A stretch of 64,000 bases of DNA from Thermocaproicibacter sp036844765 (GCA_036844765.1 DAIUFE010000005.1:1-64000); one strand, 5' to 3'. Shown: positions 8,833 to 17,590, numbered from the stretch's first letter. Notes: a model not told the origin generated them from the sequence alone. Made by a program: numbers and translations.

Positions 8833-8860
8833 ATTGTAACATAAACCGGCAAAAAAGCAA
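8833..8860 (-). promoter_or_regulatory. Promoter of the ferredoxin gene
   Basis: On the minus strand: TTGCTT (8860-8855), a 16-base spacer and TACAAT (8838-8833), about 37 bases before the start codon. It lies right after the end of ricT. Confidence 0.7.
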
Positions 8861-8867
8861 TAGATTT

Positions 8868-9724
8868 TTAACGGCCTTCCGGATTCGCCGGCCCGTTCTC
8901 CCCCTCCGCGCCCGCGCCGCCCGGGCGGGCGTTCCGGAGGACTTTCACGGAACCGCTGCGGAACGTGCGGGGCGGGGCGTCCGGGGCGGTGCTCAGGCGG
9001 ACGCTGACCGTGCCGGCCAGCAGGTTGCGGTCGGCCACGACGCCGCGCCCCTGCGGCGTCATCACGGGGGCGTTGACCGGGGGCGCGGTCTTCAGAAGGC
9101 TGGCGTAGGTCTCCTGCTCGTATTTCAGGCAGCACATCAGCCGGCCGCAGATGCCGGAAATCTTGACCGGGTTCAGCGAAAGGCCCTGCTCCTTGGCCAT
9201 CTTGATCGAAACGGGCTGGAACCCCCCGAGGAACGTGGCGCAGCAGAACGGCCGCCCGCAGACGCCGATGCCGCCCAGCATCTTCGCCTCGTCGCGCACG
9301 CCGATCTGCCGCAGTTCGATCCTNNNNNNNNNNNNNNNNNNNNNNNNNNNNNNNNNNNNCCGTCCGCCGTGAAATAAAACAGGATTTTGGAATTGTCGAA
9401 CGTATATTCCACGTCCACAAGCTTCATCTCCAGCTTATGGGCGGCGATTTTTTTCAGGCAGATGCGGAACGCGCTCTTCTCTTTCCGGTGGTTCTCCTCG
9501 ACCTTTTTCAGGTCGTCGGCACCGGCCGGGCGGATGAGCTTCTTGAGCGGCTGGACCAGGTCCTCGTCGCCGATGGTGCGGTTTTCCATCGCGATCTCTC
9601 CGCACTCGACGCCGCGCGCCGTCTCCACGATCACCCGGTCTCCCTTTTTGAGAGTATTGCCGTCGGGGTCGAAATAATACACCTTCCCGACGTTTTTGAA
9701 TCGGACGCCGATGACTTCCGCCAT
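8868..9724 (-). CDS. ricT: RicT/YaaT, PSP1-domain regulator of RNA processing (gap inside)
   Basis: This is a PSP1 C-terminal domain protein. In B. subtilis RicT (YaaT) forms the Fe-S-containing Y-complex that helps RNase Y mature mRNAs. Visible signs: the N-terminal VIGVRFKNVGKVYYF, the PSP1 core DVEYTFDNSKILFYFTAD before the N gap and RIELRQIGVRDEAKMLGGIG after it, and the conserved cysteines of GVCGRPFCC and GICGRLMCCLKYE. The two halves are in different frames across the N run because the gap length is wrong; about 17 residues should be there and only 36 Ns are given. The start at 9724 has GGAGGG. It lies 22 bases after holB. Confidence 0.94.
9324..9359. other. Assembly gap (36 N) inside ricT
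   Basis: These are 36 undetermined bases in the middle of the PSP1 domain. The coding frames on the two sides do not match, so the true length differs; family alignments suggest about 50 bases. Confidence 0.97.
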
Positions 9725-9746
9725 AGTTCCCTCCTTCTCTCGGTTT

Positions 9747-10616
9747 TCAGCGGCCGGCGGCCGCCCGCAGGCCGCAGCAGCATGTGGTCTCCACCATGGC
9801 CGGGTTGGCGTTGCGCTCCAGCGCGCGCCGCGCCCTTTCGGTCTCCTCCGCCATGCGCATCAGGCTCAGGCGGGTCAGCGCGCCGCCCAAGGCGGCCGCG
9901 GCCTGCCGCCGGCCGGAAAGGGACGCCCTCCCCCCCGAGCGGAGCGCCAGCGCGTCGCGGAAGATCAGCGAAAGCTGCTCCAGCACGCCCTGCAGGAGCC
10001 GCCGGTCCTTTTCGAGGCCGGCGAACGCGAACGCCAGCTCCGCCTCGCCCGGCACGGCGACGGCGGCGGCGATCTTCTCCGCGCGCTCCCAGTCGCCGGG
10101 CAGGGCGCCGCCGCCCACCGCGAACACCTGCACGCGCGAGCGGACGGTCGGCAGCAGCGCGGCCGCGCTGACCGTGGTCAGGATGAACAGGACGTCCGCG
10201 GGCGGCTCCTCCAAAATCTTGAGCAGCGCGTTCTGCGAGACCTCCGACATATTCTGCACGCCGAGCAGCACGAACGCCTTGCCCGGCGCCTCGTTCGGCC
10301 GCACCCAGGCGGAGGAGCGGATGCTCCGCACGGCCTCGACCGGAAAGGCGCGCGGGTCGGCGTCGCCGTCCAGCGTGAGGATATCCGGGTGCGAGCCGGC
10401 GCGCGCCTTCACGCAGCCGGGGCAGACCCCGCAGGGTTTTTCCCCCTGCGAAACGCAGACCCGCGCCTGCGCGAGGATGCGCGCGAGCGCGGCGGTGCCG
10501 CTGCCGGGCTCGCCCTCCAGAAGGACGGCGTGCGGCGGCCTGCCCTGCCCGAACGCGAGAGCCAGGTTCCGCGCGGCGTTCCGGTCCCCTTCAAAGCCGT
10601 CGAACCGCAGGTTCAT
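9747..10616 (-). CDS. holB: DNA polymerase III delta-prime subunit
   Basis: This is a subunit of the clamp loader that opens the beta sliding clamp. It has 289 residues. The AAA+ N-terminal domain has a degenerate Walker A, EGEPGSGTAALA, with Thr in place of the ATP-binding Lys, as usual for delta-prime, which does not hydrolyse ATP. A zinc site is present (CGVCPGC near 65), and SEVSQNALLKILEEPP is the sensor/arginine-finger neighbourhood. The start at 10616 overlaps the darA stop by four bases (ATGA). It is in its standard place between darA and ricT. Confidence 0.95.
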   Translation of the reverse strand: MNLRFDGFEGDRNAARNLALAFGQGRPPHAVLLEGEPGSGTAALARILAQARVCVSQGEKPCGVCPGCVKARAGSHPDILTLDGDADPRAFPVEAVRSIRSSAWVRPNEAPGKAFVLLGVQNMSEVSQNALLKILEEPPADVLFILTTVSAAALLPTVRSRVQVFAVGGGALPGDWERAEKIAAAVAVPGEAELAFAFAGLEKDRRLLQGVLEQLSLIFRDALALRSGGRASLSGRRQAAAALGGALTRLSLMRMAEETERARRALERNANPAMVETTCCCGLRAAAGR

Positions 10617-10936
10617 AATTTTTCAAACCGCTCCACATTCAGCACAAAGACGGTCGAGCCGCCGACCGTGACCTCCACGGGATAGGCGGAGTACATCCCC
10701 ATGTCCATCGTCGTGGCGTTCGGCACAAGCTGGGTTCTGCGGCGGCTCTGCTTCGAGATGATGTCGATCACCTGGTCGACCTTGTCGTCGTCGGTGCCGA
10801 CGATGAAGGTCGTGTTGCCGGCTCTCAAAAAGCCGCCGGTCGTGGCGAGCTTCGTGACGGAAAAACCGTCCTTCGTCAGGGCCGAGGACACCATGCCGCT
10901 GTCGTCGTTGCCGACGACCGCCATGATCAGTTTCAT
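10613..10936 (-). CDS. darA: Cyclic-di-AMP receptor DarA (PII-like, YaaQ)
   Basis: This 107-residue PII-like trimeric protein binds c-di-AMP. MKLIMAVVGNDDSGMVSSAL and the glycine-rich TTGGFLRAGNTT loop are diagnostic of YaaQ/DarA. The start at 10936 has GGAGGG. It overlaps holB by four bases, as in B. subtilis, where the order is yaaO-tmk-yaaQ-yaaR-holB. Here tmk and yaaR are absent from between the genes. Its signalling output is unknown in most species. Confidence 0.96.
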   Translation of the reverse strand: MKLIMAVVGNDDSGMVSSALTKDGFSVTKLATTGGFLRAGNTTFIVGTDDDKVDQVIDIISKQSRRRTQLVPNATTMDMGMYSAYPVEVTVGGSTVFVLNVERFEKL

Positions 10937-10996
10937 AAGGGACCCTCCTTCTGCCGAATCTTCGGTCTATCGGTATCTTTTGGAATATCTCTATTT

Positions 10997-12325
10997 TTAT
11001 TTTAGCACTTTTATGGCAAAAAAGCCATAGCCGCGCAGGAAATCGGCCGCTTCCGCCGTGACGCGCTCCCCCGGCATCACGACGGGCACGCCGGGCGGGC
11101 ACGGGCAGGCCGCCTCCGCCGCGACCCGGCCTACGGCCCCGGGCAGGGGCACGGTCTCCGATTCGGCCAGCAGCGCCTCGCGCAGGCCGGCCGCAACGGG
11201 CGGCAGGGGCGGCAGGATCCGCTCCCCTTCCGGCAGCGGGCGCCCCGGGGGCAGCGCCGCCACGGCGGTCCGGAGCCGCGCGAAGTCCTCGTCGGTGTTG
11301 AACGGGGTGGCGATCAGCACCACAAAGGCGCGGTCGGCGTATTCCGGCTCGACCCCCGCGGCGCGGAGCCGCTCCGCCGCCTGAACGCCGGTCAGGCCGA
11401 CCGCCGCGGTGTCCAGCGCGAGGCGCGTGGGGTCGCACTTCCCCGCGGGCGGAAGGATGCCCCGCGAAAGGGCGAACGCGCGGATCGCCCCCACCTTTTC
11501 CTGAAGCGGGGCGAACGCGCCGGGGTGCGCCCGAAGCCAGGCCCGTGCGAGGTCCAGCGAGGCCAGCACGGGGTAGGACGGGCTGGTGGAGCCGAACAGC
11601 GCCATCGCCCGTTTTGCGTCCGCGGCATAGCGCGCGTCGGCGATGTTCAGCCACGCGCCGCCGGTCAGCACCCCGAGCGTCTTGTGGGCGGAATCGGCGG
11701 TCATCGCCGCGCCGAAGCGCAGCGGGTGCAGAACCGGGTCGGTGAACATCAGGTGCGCGCCGTGGGCGCAGTCCGCCAGCAGCGGGATCCCCCGCGCCCG
11801 GCACGCGGCGGCGACCGGCGCGAGGTCCATCAGGCGGCCGTAGTAATCCGGGCTCGTGACATAGACCGCGGCGATGCCGGGGCTCGCCGCCGCGGCCCGC
11901 GCCGCGGCCCCCGGCATCGTCCAGACCGGCTCCAGCCCCAGCAGGGCCATGGCGTTCACGGCGCTGCGGTGGATCACGCGGGAGCAGAGGATCTTCCCCC
12001 CGCGCGGCGCGGCCAGGCGCAGCATGGCCTGGATGCAGAGCGTGCATCCGTCCGCGGAAAAGCAGGTGCGCGCAGTGCCGAACAGCTCGGCGGCCCTGCG
12101 CTCGGCTTCCAGGATCGGCCCGGAATCATCGTAGAGGCTGCCGGTGTCCGGCAGCTCCGTAAAATCGAGGGAAAGCAGGTCGCGGGGCAGGGCTGCGGGG
12201 CTGTTCCTGTGGCCGGGCGTATGGAACGGGGCGCGCCCCTTCTCCCGGTGGCGCACCAGCGCCGCATAGAGGGGCGCGTCCGCGCTTTCCGGCATCCCGC
12301 TCCGCTCGTCCGGGCGGGGACTCAT
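10997..12325 (-). CDS. Orn/Lys/Arg decarboxylase-like PLP protein (YaaO family)
   Basis: This fold-type I PLP enzyme has 442 residues, shorter than the large inducible decarboxylases and of the YaaO class. Motifs: FHTPGHRN near 35, DFTELPDTGSLYDDSGPI, and the PLP lysine in DSAHKTLGVLTGG. The C-terminal domain is reduced. It probably decarboxylates lysine, ornithine or arginine to a polyamine precursor; the substrate cannot be read from the sequence. It overlaps the LCP gene by four bases (ATGA at 12322-12325), so it is co-transcribed with it. Upstream of darA it holds the place of yaaO, though tmk is missing next to it. Confidence 0.9.
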   Translation of the reverse strand: MSPRPDERSGMPESADAPLYAALVRHREKGRAPFHTPGHRNSPAALPRDLLSLDFTELPDTGSLYDDSGPILEAERRAAELFGTARTCFSADGCTLCIQAMLRLAAPRGGKILCSRVIHRSAVNAMALLGLEPVWTMPGAAARAAAASPGIAAVYVTSPDYYGRLMDLAPVAAACRARGIPLLADCAHGAHLMFTDPVLHPLRFGAAMTADSAHKTLGVLTGGAWLNIADARYAADAKRAMALFGSTSPSYPVLASLDLARAWLRAHPGAFAPLQEKVGAIRAFALSRGILPPAGKCDPTRLALDTAAVGLTGVQAAERLRAAGVEPEYADRAFVVLIATPFNTDEDFARLRTAVAALPPGRPLPEGERILPPLPPVAAGLREALLAESETVPLPGAVGRVAAEAACPCPPGVPVVMPGERVTAEAADFLRGYGFFAIKVLK

Positions 12326-13380
12326 TCGGAGGCTCCGCTCGTCAGGCCGTTTTCATAAATGAACCCGATCAGGCTTTTTCTGCTCAGATCCAGATCCGGG
12401 ACCAGCACGGAAGACGGCTTGGTGTCGTGGCCGAGGATGATCTCCTCGGGCTGATATTCGCCGTCGGCCGGCACGCGGTACGAACTGACCGGATAATTGA
12501 GGTAGGTCAGCGAATTCGCCGCCATTGAAAGCACTTCGTTCTTCGTCATGTTGGTGGTCACGAGATTCAGCGTGTCGGAAAGCACGCTGTAAATTTCCGG
12601 CAGGTTCGATTTCTTCATCTTTTCGACGAGACTCTGGAAAACCTTGCGCTGGCGCAGCGTGCGCTCCTGGTCGTCGCCGATGTCGCGGATGCGCGCGTAA
12701 TAGAGGGCCTGCTTGCCGCTCAGCACGTTCTCCCCCGGGCGGACCCGCTTCTTGTCGCCGGAATACCGGTTGATCAGATCGGCCTCGGTGCGGCCGTACT
12801 TGTCTTTTCTGTCCGTCAGCGTGATCGTCACGCCGCCGACGCGGTCGATGATCTGGGGAAACGCCTTATAATTGATAATCACGAACCGGTCGAGGTCGAC
12901 GCCGAAGTTGGCCTCGATGGTGGAGACGACCTTTTTCGCCCCGTCGGCCCCGCTGCCGGCAAGGCTGTAGGCGGCGTTGAGCCGGTTGCTGCCGATGCCC
13001 GGGATGGCGACGTAAAGGTCGCGCATGAACGAGGTCACCTTCAGCTTTTTATGCCGCGTGTCGACCGAGACAAGCATCATGCTGTCGCTGCGGCCGGAAT
13101 CGTTTTTCTGGTAATCGTCCGAGCCGAGCAGCAGGATGTTCGTGACGGCTTCGTCGTGGTACAGGCCGCCCACCAGGCCCGGCTCCCCCGACGCGGGCGC
13201 GCTCTCGTTCCCCTGCGGGAACAGCGGGACGGCCGGGGCTTCGGACTCCCCGTCCCCGACATAATTGATTTTTCCGAAAAGCCGGTCGGCGTAGATGCAG
13301 CCGACCCCCGCCACAACCAGCAGCAGGCTGACGACCAGAATACACAGATTTCGTATCAGAATCAGCTTTTTACTTTTCAT
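12322..13380 (-). CDS. LytR-CpsA-Psr (LCP) family cell-wall polymer ligase
   Basis: This membrane-anchored phosphotransferase joins lipid-linked polymers (teichoic acids, capsule) to peptidoglycan. It has 352 residues: a membrane segment at about 5-27 (LILIRNLCILVVSLLLVVAG), a linker, then the LCP domain with NILLLGSDD, SDSMMLVSVD, TSFMRDLYV, NYKAFPQIIDRVGGVTI and the Arg-rich ALYYARIRDIGDDQERTLRQR. An alternative ATG lies at 13389. Between its start and its likely promoter is the 89-bp tandem hairpin array, giving a leader of about 510 bases. It may act with the van cluster's altered peptidoglycan, but it is not near it. Confidence 0.93.
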   Translation of the reverse strand: MKSKKLILIRNLCILVVSLLLVVAGVGCIYADRLFGKINYVGDGESEAPAVPLFPQGNESAPASGEPGLVGGLYHDEAVTNILLLGSDDYQKNDSGRSDSMMLVSVDTRHKKLKVTSFMRDLYVAIPGIGSNRLNAAYSLAGSGADGAKKVVSTIEANFGVDLDRFVIINYKAFPQIIDRVGGVTITLTDRKDKYGRTEADLINRYSGDKKRVRPGENVLSGKQALYYARIRDIGDDQERTLRQRKVFQSLVEKMKKSNLPEIYSVLSDTLNLVTTNMTKNEVLSMAANSLTYLNYPVSSYRVPADGEYQPEEIILGHDTKPSSVLVPDLDLSRKSLIGFIYENGLTSGASE

Positions 13381-13415
13381 GGCTCTCATTCCCCGGTTTT
13401 TTGTTCCGTCCCCGT

Positions 13416-13888
13416 CCCCGCGGTGCGCATCCGGCGGCTCCGGCCAAATTGCAAAGCTTTTGTTTCTTCCCCGCCTCCGGCGGGGAAGAAGCCGCTCCCA
13501 TGTTCCCCGCGGCGCGCATCCGGCGGGTCCGGCCGAATTGCAAAGCTTTTGCTTCTTCCCCGCCTCCGGCGGGGAAGAAGCCGCTCCCATGTTCCCCGCG
13601 GCACGCATCCGGCGGCTCCGGCCAAATTGCAAAGCTTTGGCCTCTTCTTCCCCGCCTCCGGCGGGGAAGAAGCCGCTTCCATGTTCCCCGCGGCGCGCAT
13701 CCGGCGGGTCCGGCCGAATTGCAGAGCTTTTATTTCTTCCCCGCCTTCGGCGGGGAAGAAGCCGCTCCCATGTCCCCGCGGCGTGCATCCGGCGGCTCCA
13801 GCCGAATTGCAGAGCTTTGGCCTCTTCTCCCCCGCCTTCGGCGGGGGAGAAGAGATTTTCAGTTCTCCATCACGGCCGGAATTGCGAT
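13416..13888. repeat. Tandem array of five ~89-bp units, each with a strong GC hairpin
   Basis: CCCCGCGG starts a unit at 13416, 13505, 13594, 13686 and 13774, giving periods of 89, 89, 92 and 88. Each unit carries a GCATCCGGCGG segment, an AATTGCAAAGCTTT or AATTGCAGAGCTTT box, and a near-perfect palindrome of the type TTCTTCCCCGCC-TCC-GGCGGGGAAGAA. The units differ at a few positions in an alternating way (GGTCC versus GCTCC). The right end (13854-13888) matches the right arm of the dispersed palindromic elements, especially the copy at 35716-35818, so the array seems to have grown next to or inside such an element. It lies in the leader of the LCP gene. Confidence 0.92.
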
Positions 13889-13905
13889 CGAATCTGCAAA
13901 AACCT

Positions 13906-13935
13906 ATTGTAGTAGTATATACCGTTTTCCGCCAA
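13906..13935 (-). promoter_or_regulatory. Likely promoter of the LCP-yaaO operon
   Basis: On the minus strand: TTGGCG (13935-13930), an 18-base spacer and TACAAT (13911-13906). It is the only good match between the glt terminator and the LCP gene. If correct, the transcript starts with the whole tandem hairpin array. Confidence 0.5.
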
Positions 13936-13956
13936 AAGTAAATGAAAATTACATAA

Positions 13957-13988
13957 AAACGGGCCGTGCGCACACGCACAGCCCGTTT
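13957..13988 (-). terminator. Terminator of the split glutamate synthase operon
   Basis: On the minus strand AACGGGC-GTGCG...CGCAC-GCCCGTT is followed by a T run, 13 bases after the stop of the last glt gene. Confidence 0.85.
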
Positions 13989-14000
13989 GCGGAAAGATCG

Positions 14001-14726
14001 TCAGTTGAAGGTATAAAGCGCCCGGTAGGGATTTTTCGTGTTCGGTTTCAGCACGAAGAACGGCTCTTCCATCACCGTCCGCTTCGGGATGCCGAAGCAG
14101 GCGCAGAACTCGTCCAGGACCCCGCCGATGCCCGCGATCTCCTCCGCGGTCGCCGGCGCCGCCGCGACCTGGGCGGGCAGGTCGGCGGGGAGCCGCCGGC
14201 AGCGCAGGATCATCCGCCCGCCGTGCATGCCGGCGCAGCAGAGGTTGCCCACGGGGGCCTTTCCGCCCGAGCGCAGGCCGAGCACGACGATGGTGCCGCC
14301 CGCCTGGTACTCGCCGAGGAAGCTGCCCGCCGCGCCGCCCACGACGATCAGCGGCTGCTGGTCGCGGTAGGCCTTCATATGGATGCCGACGCGGTAGCCC
14401 GCGTCGTCGCGCACGAAGATTTTGCCGCCGCGCATGGAATAGCCCGTGGCGTCGCCGCTGGAGCCCTCCACCACGATGGCGCCGGCGTTCATGGTATCGC
14501 CCGTCTGGTCCTGCGCGTTGCCCCGCACGCGGATGGCCCCGCCGTCCAGATAGCAGCCGAGGGCGTTGCCCGGCACGCCGCGCAGGAGCAGGGACTTCCC
14601 GCTCATGCCCGCGCCGATATACCGCTGGCCCAGGCAGTTCTCCACTTCGATCTCCGGGTCCCGCGCCGAGCGGATCTCCCCGTTGAGCTGCCGGAAATTT
14701 TTCCCCTTCGCATCGATCCGTATCAT
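14001..14726 (-). CDS. Glutamate synthase GXGXG domain protein (C-terminal part of GltB as a separate gene)
   Basis: This 241-residue protein corresponds to the right-handed beta-helix (GXGXG) domain that forms the C-terminus of large glutamate synthase. Repeats of the type GNALGCYLDGGAIRVRGNAQDQTG and GAIVVEGSSGDATG, with glycines at regular spacing, fill residues 40-160. In this family the domain is structural and links the amidotransferase and FMN domains. The start at 14726 (MIRIDAKGK) has GGGGAG; it lies four bases after the FMN-domain gene. It is the last of three genes that together rebuild GltB. Confidence 0.93.
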   Translation of the reverse strand: MIRIDAKGKNFRQLNGEIRSARDPEIEVENCLGQRYIGAGMSGKSLLLRGVPGNALGCYLDGGAIRVRGNAQDQTGDTMNAGAIVVEGSSGDATGYSMRGGKIFVRDDAGYRVGIHMKAYRDQQPLIVVGGAAGSFLGEYQAGGTIVVLGLRSGGKAPVGNLCCAGMHGGRMILRCRRLPADLPAQVAAAPATAEEIAGIGGVLDEFCACFGIPKRTVMEEPFFVLKPNTKNPYRALYTFN

Positions 14727-14730
14727 CTGT

Positions 14731-16239
14731 TCACTCCCCCGCATGCTTGATGCCGAGAACCCGCAGCTCCCGGTCGTTCAGCCCCACGCCGCGCAGCATC
14801 AGGCGGTTGCCGCGGAGCGCCTCGATGGAATTGATGCCCATGCCGCCCATCATCTCCATGATCTCGTGCTTCCAGGCGGAAACGAGGTTGACGAGGCTCC
14901 GGGTGCCGGCCTCCGGGTCCAGCCGACGGACAAGGTCGGGCCGCTGCGTGGCGATGCCCCAGTTGCACCGGCCCGCCTGGCAGGCGCGGCACAGGTGGCA
15001 CCCCAGCGCCAGCAGCGCCGCCGTGCCGATGTAGACGGCGTCCGCGCCAAGGGCGATCGCCTTGACGACGTCCGCCGAGCTGCGGATGCTTCCGCCGGCG
15101 ATCAGCGAGACGCGGCTGCGGATCTTCTCCTGCCGCAGGCGCTCGTCCACGGCGGCGAGGGCCAGCTCGATGGGAATGCCCACGTTGTCGCGGATGCGCG
15201 TGGGCGCGGCGCCCGTGCCGGCCCGGAAGCCGTCGATGGCGATGATGTCCGCGCCGCTGCGGGCGATGCCGCTCGCGATGGCGGCGACGTTGTGCACGGC
15301 CGCGATCTTGACGATGATCGGCTTCCGGTACTCGGTGGCCTCTTTCAGCGAATAGACCAGCTGGCGCAGGTCCTCGATCGAATAGATGTCGTGGTGCGGC
15401 GCGGGCGAGATGGCGTCGCTCCCCTCGGGGATCATGCGGGTGCGCGAGATGTCCCCCACGATCTTGGCGCCGGGCAGGTGGCCGCCGATGCCGGGCTTCG
15501 CGCCCTGCCCGATCTTGATCTCGATCGCGGCGCCGGCCTCGAGGTATTTTTTATGCACGCCGAACCGCCCCGAGGCGACCTGGACGATGGTGTTCGGCCC
15601 GTACCGGTAAAGATTCTCGTGCAGGCCGCCCTCGCCGGTGTTGTAGTACGTGCCCAGTTCGCCCGCGGCGCGCGCGAGGCATTCGTGTGCGTTGTAGCTG
15701 ATGGCGCCGTAGCTCATGGCGGAAAACAGGATCGGCACGTCGAGCACCAGCTGCGGCGGCAGGTTGTCGGTGCGGATGCGGCCGTCCGGGGTCCGCTCGA
15801 TGCGGTCCGGTTTTTTGCCGAGGAACGTCCTCGTCTCCATCGGCTCGCGCAGCGGGTCGATGGAGGGGTTCGTCACCTGCGAGGCGTTCAGCAGCATCCG
15901 GTCCCAGTAGACCGGGTACGGCTTCGGGCAGCCCATCGAGGAGAGCAGCATCCCCCCGGTCTCCGCCTGGCGGTAGATCTCGTCAATCGCCTCGTTGCTC
16001 CACTGGGCGTTGAGGCGGTAGGTGTCGTCGTTTTTCACGATCTTCAGCGCGCGCTCCGGGCAGAACACGACGCAGCGGTGGCAGTTCACGCACTTCGCCG
16101 CGTCGCTCCTCATTTTTCCGGCGGCCGCGTCGTAGGTGTGCACGCCGTTCGCGCACTGCCGCTCGCACGCCCGGCAGACCGTGCAGCGCGCGGGGTCGCG
16201 AACCACCTCGTACTCCTGGATGGTATCATGGATTCCCAT
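14731..16239 (-). CDS. Glutamate synthase FMN/Fe-S domain protein (central GltB part)
   Basis: This 502-residue protein has two 4Fe-4S motifs near the N-terminus (CTVCRACERQCANG and CVNCHRCVVFCPE), followed by the FMN-binding TIM barrel of glutamate synthase (SAMSYGAISYNAHECLARAA, EIKIGQGAKPGIGGHLPG, ISPAPHHDIYSIEDL, GADIIAIDGFRAGTGAAP). It reduces 2-iminoglutarate, made from 2-oxoglutarate and ammonia, to glutamate. A late cysteine cluster (CHLCRACQAGRC) would hold the 3Fe-4S centre. The ferredoxin-like N-terminus suggests reduction by ferredoxin rather than by an NADPH-dependent small subunit; no gltD is next to it. This is the archaeal/clostridial split form. Confidence 0.94.
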   Translation of the reverse strand: MGIHDTIQEYEVVRDPARCTVCRACERQCANGVHTYDAAAGKMRSDAAKCVNCHRCVVFCPERALKIVKNDDTYRLNAQWSNEAIDEIYRQAETGGMLLSSMGCPKPYPVYWDRMLLNASQVTNPSIDPLREPMETRTFLGKKPDRIERTPDGRIRTDNLPPQLVLDVPILFSAMSYGAISYNAHECLARAAGELGTYYNTGEGGLHENLYRYGPNTIVQVASGRFGVHKKYLEAGAAIEIKIGQGAKPGIGGHLPGAKIVGDISRTRMIPEGSDAISPAPHHDIYSIEDLRQLVYSLKEATEYRKPIIVKIAAVHNVAAIASGIARSGADIIAIDGFRAGTGAAPTRIRDNVGIPIELALAAVDERLRQEKIRSRVSLIAGGSIRSSADVVKAIALGADAVYIGTAALLALGCHLCRACQAGRCNWGIATQRPDLVRRLDPEAGTRSLVNLVSAWKHEIMEMMGGMGINSIEALRGNRLMLRGVGLNDRELRVLGIKHAGE

Positions 16240-16241
16240 AT

Positions 16242-17336
16242 TTATATCTGAACTCCCTTATTCAAAGTTACGATGACCGGCTCGCCGCCGTGCGGCGACC
16301 ACAGCCGGTCAAGGTCCGGCTCCACCGCGCGCACGGCGCACTCCTCGCTCGCCACATAGACGGTGTCGCCCTTTTCGCCCACCACCATGCTGCGCAGCTT
16401 GAGCCGGTCGTTCAGCGCCATCATGCCGCCGGAAAAGCCGACCAGGATCGAAAACGGCCCCGTGATCAGCAGGCTGGAAAATACGTTCCTCAGATAGGTG
16501 TAATACCGCTTTTTCTCCGCCGGCATCGCGGCGATCTCGCTCCAGAACGGCGCGGCGATCACATCGGCGGTCTCCTTCAGGCTCAGGCCGCTGCGGCGGT
16601 TGAGGTAGTCGATGATATAGGTGATGACCTCGGTGTCCGTCAGCAGCGTGCAGCCGTAGCCGTACATCTCGATGAACCGGCGGTTCGCGTCGTAGGAGGA
16701 GATCTCCCCGTTGTGGACGACGGAATAGTCCAGCAGCGCGAACGGGTGGGCGCCGCCCCACCAGCCCGGCGTGTTGGTCGGGTAGCGGCCGTGGGCCGTC
16801 CAGCAGTAACCCTCGTACTCCTCCAGCCGGTAGAACCGGCCCACGTCCTCGGGGAAGCCGACGGCTTTGAAAACGCCCATGTTTTTGCCGCTGCTGAACA
16901 CATAGGCCCCGCGCACCTGCGTGTTCACCTTCATCACGAAACGCGCGACGAACTCCCGCTCGTCCAGGCCCGCGTCCTCCAGCAGCTTGCGGAACGGCAG
17001 GCCGAAATAGCGCCATACGGCGGGCGCGTCGGTGATCTCCGGCACCCGGCGCGTGGGGATCTTCTCCGCCGCGGACACGTCGAAGGCCGAGCGGAGAAGC
17101 CTCTCGCACTCGTCCTGCGCGCGCCTGCTGTCGTAAAACACGTGCAGCGCGTAGAGGTCCTTCTGCTTCGGATAGATGCCGTAGGCCGCGAAGCCGCCGC
17201 CCAGGCCGTTGGAGCGGTCGTGCATCACGGCGATGGACCGGATGGCCGGCCCGCCGTTGATTTTGCGCCCGCTCCGTGAAAAGATCCCCGCGATGGCGCA
17301 CCCCGAGGGGATCCTTGTCCCGCCTTCATATTGCAT
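16242..17336 (-). CDS. Class II glutamine amidotransferase (N-terminal GltB part)
   Basis: This 364-residue Ntn-type glutaminase releases ammonia from glutamine for the synthase domain. The nucleophile is probably Cys13 in the GCAIAGIFS motif, exposed by removing a short propeptide (MQYEGGTRIPSG). Other conserved parts: GRYPTNTPGWWGGAHPF, VVHNGEISSYDANRRF and LLTDTEVITYIIDYL. The start at 17336 has AGGAGG. It is first of the three-gene operon, three bases before the FMN-domain gene, and divergent from glutamine synthetase, which makes its substrate. Confidence 0.94.
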   Translation of the reverse strand: MQYEGGTRIPSGCAIAGIFSRSGRKINGGPAIRSIAVMHDRSNGLGGGFAAYGIYPKQKDLYALHVFYDSRRAQDECERLLRSAFDVSAAEKIPTRRVPEITDAPAVWRYFGLPFRKLLEDAGLDEREFVARFVMKVNTQVRGAYVFSSGKNMGVFKAVGFPEDVGRFYRLEEYEGYCWTAHGRYPTNTPGWWGGAHPFALLDYSVVHNGEISSYDANRRFIEMYGYGCTLLTDTEVITYIIDYLNRRSGLSLKETADVIAAPFWSEIAAMPAEKKRYYTYLRNVFSSLLITGPFSILVGFSGGMMALNDRLKLRSMVVGEKGDTVYVASEECAVRAVEPDLDRLWSPHGGEPVIVTLNKGVQI

Positions 17337-17440
17337 CAGAAAACCGCTCCTCCTGCATTTTCCGGATATTCCGGGCTTGCCGGGCAGTTTTCTGAAAATC
17401 TCTCTTCCAATCTGCCGGATCGCCCTTGACCCGCTTTTCT

Positions 17441-17469
17441 ATCATAGGTTCTTTTTGAAACAAAGTCAA
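17441..17469 (-). promoter_or_regulatory. Promoter of the split glutamate synthase operon
   Basis: On the minus strand: TTGACT (17469-17464), exactly 17 bases, then TATGAT (17446-17441). It gives a leader of about 95 bases before the ATG at 17336. Confidence 0.8.
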
Positions 17470-17590
17470 GCAAAACTGCATATTTTATCCTTTCAAATTT
17501 CATCCATGTTGATAAAATCTAAAATTTTATGCCGAAGTCTGGATTTCTTGCAGCAATGCTCTTAATTTCCTGCATTTTGCCTCGCCGGCA

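Noticed and set aside
13416..13888. CRISPR array
   Set aside because: The whole ~89-base unit repeats, including what would be the spacers, and the units hold strong palindromes. There are no unique spacers and no cas genes in the window.
13390..13980. Protein-coding frames across the tandem array on both strands
   Set aside because: The repeats lack stop codons by chance, giving repetitive Pro/Arg-rich frames. The frames have no ribosome site and shift between units because the periods (88, 89, 92) are not all multiples of three.
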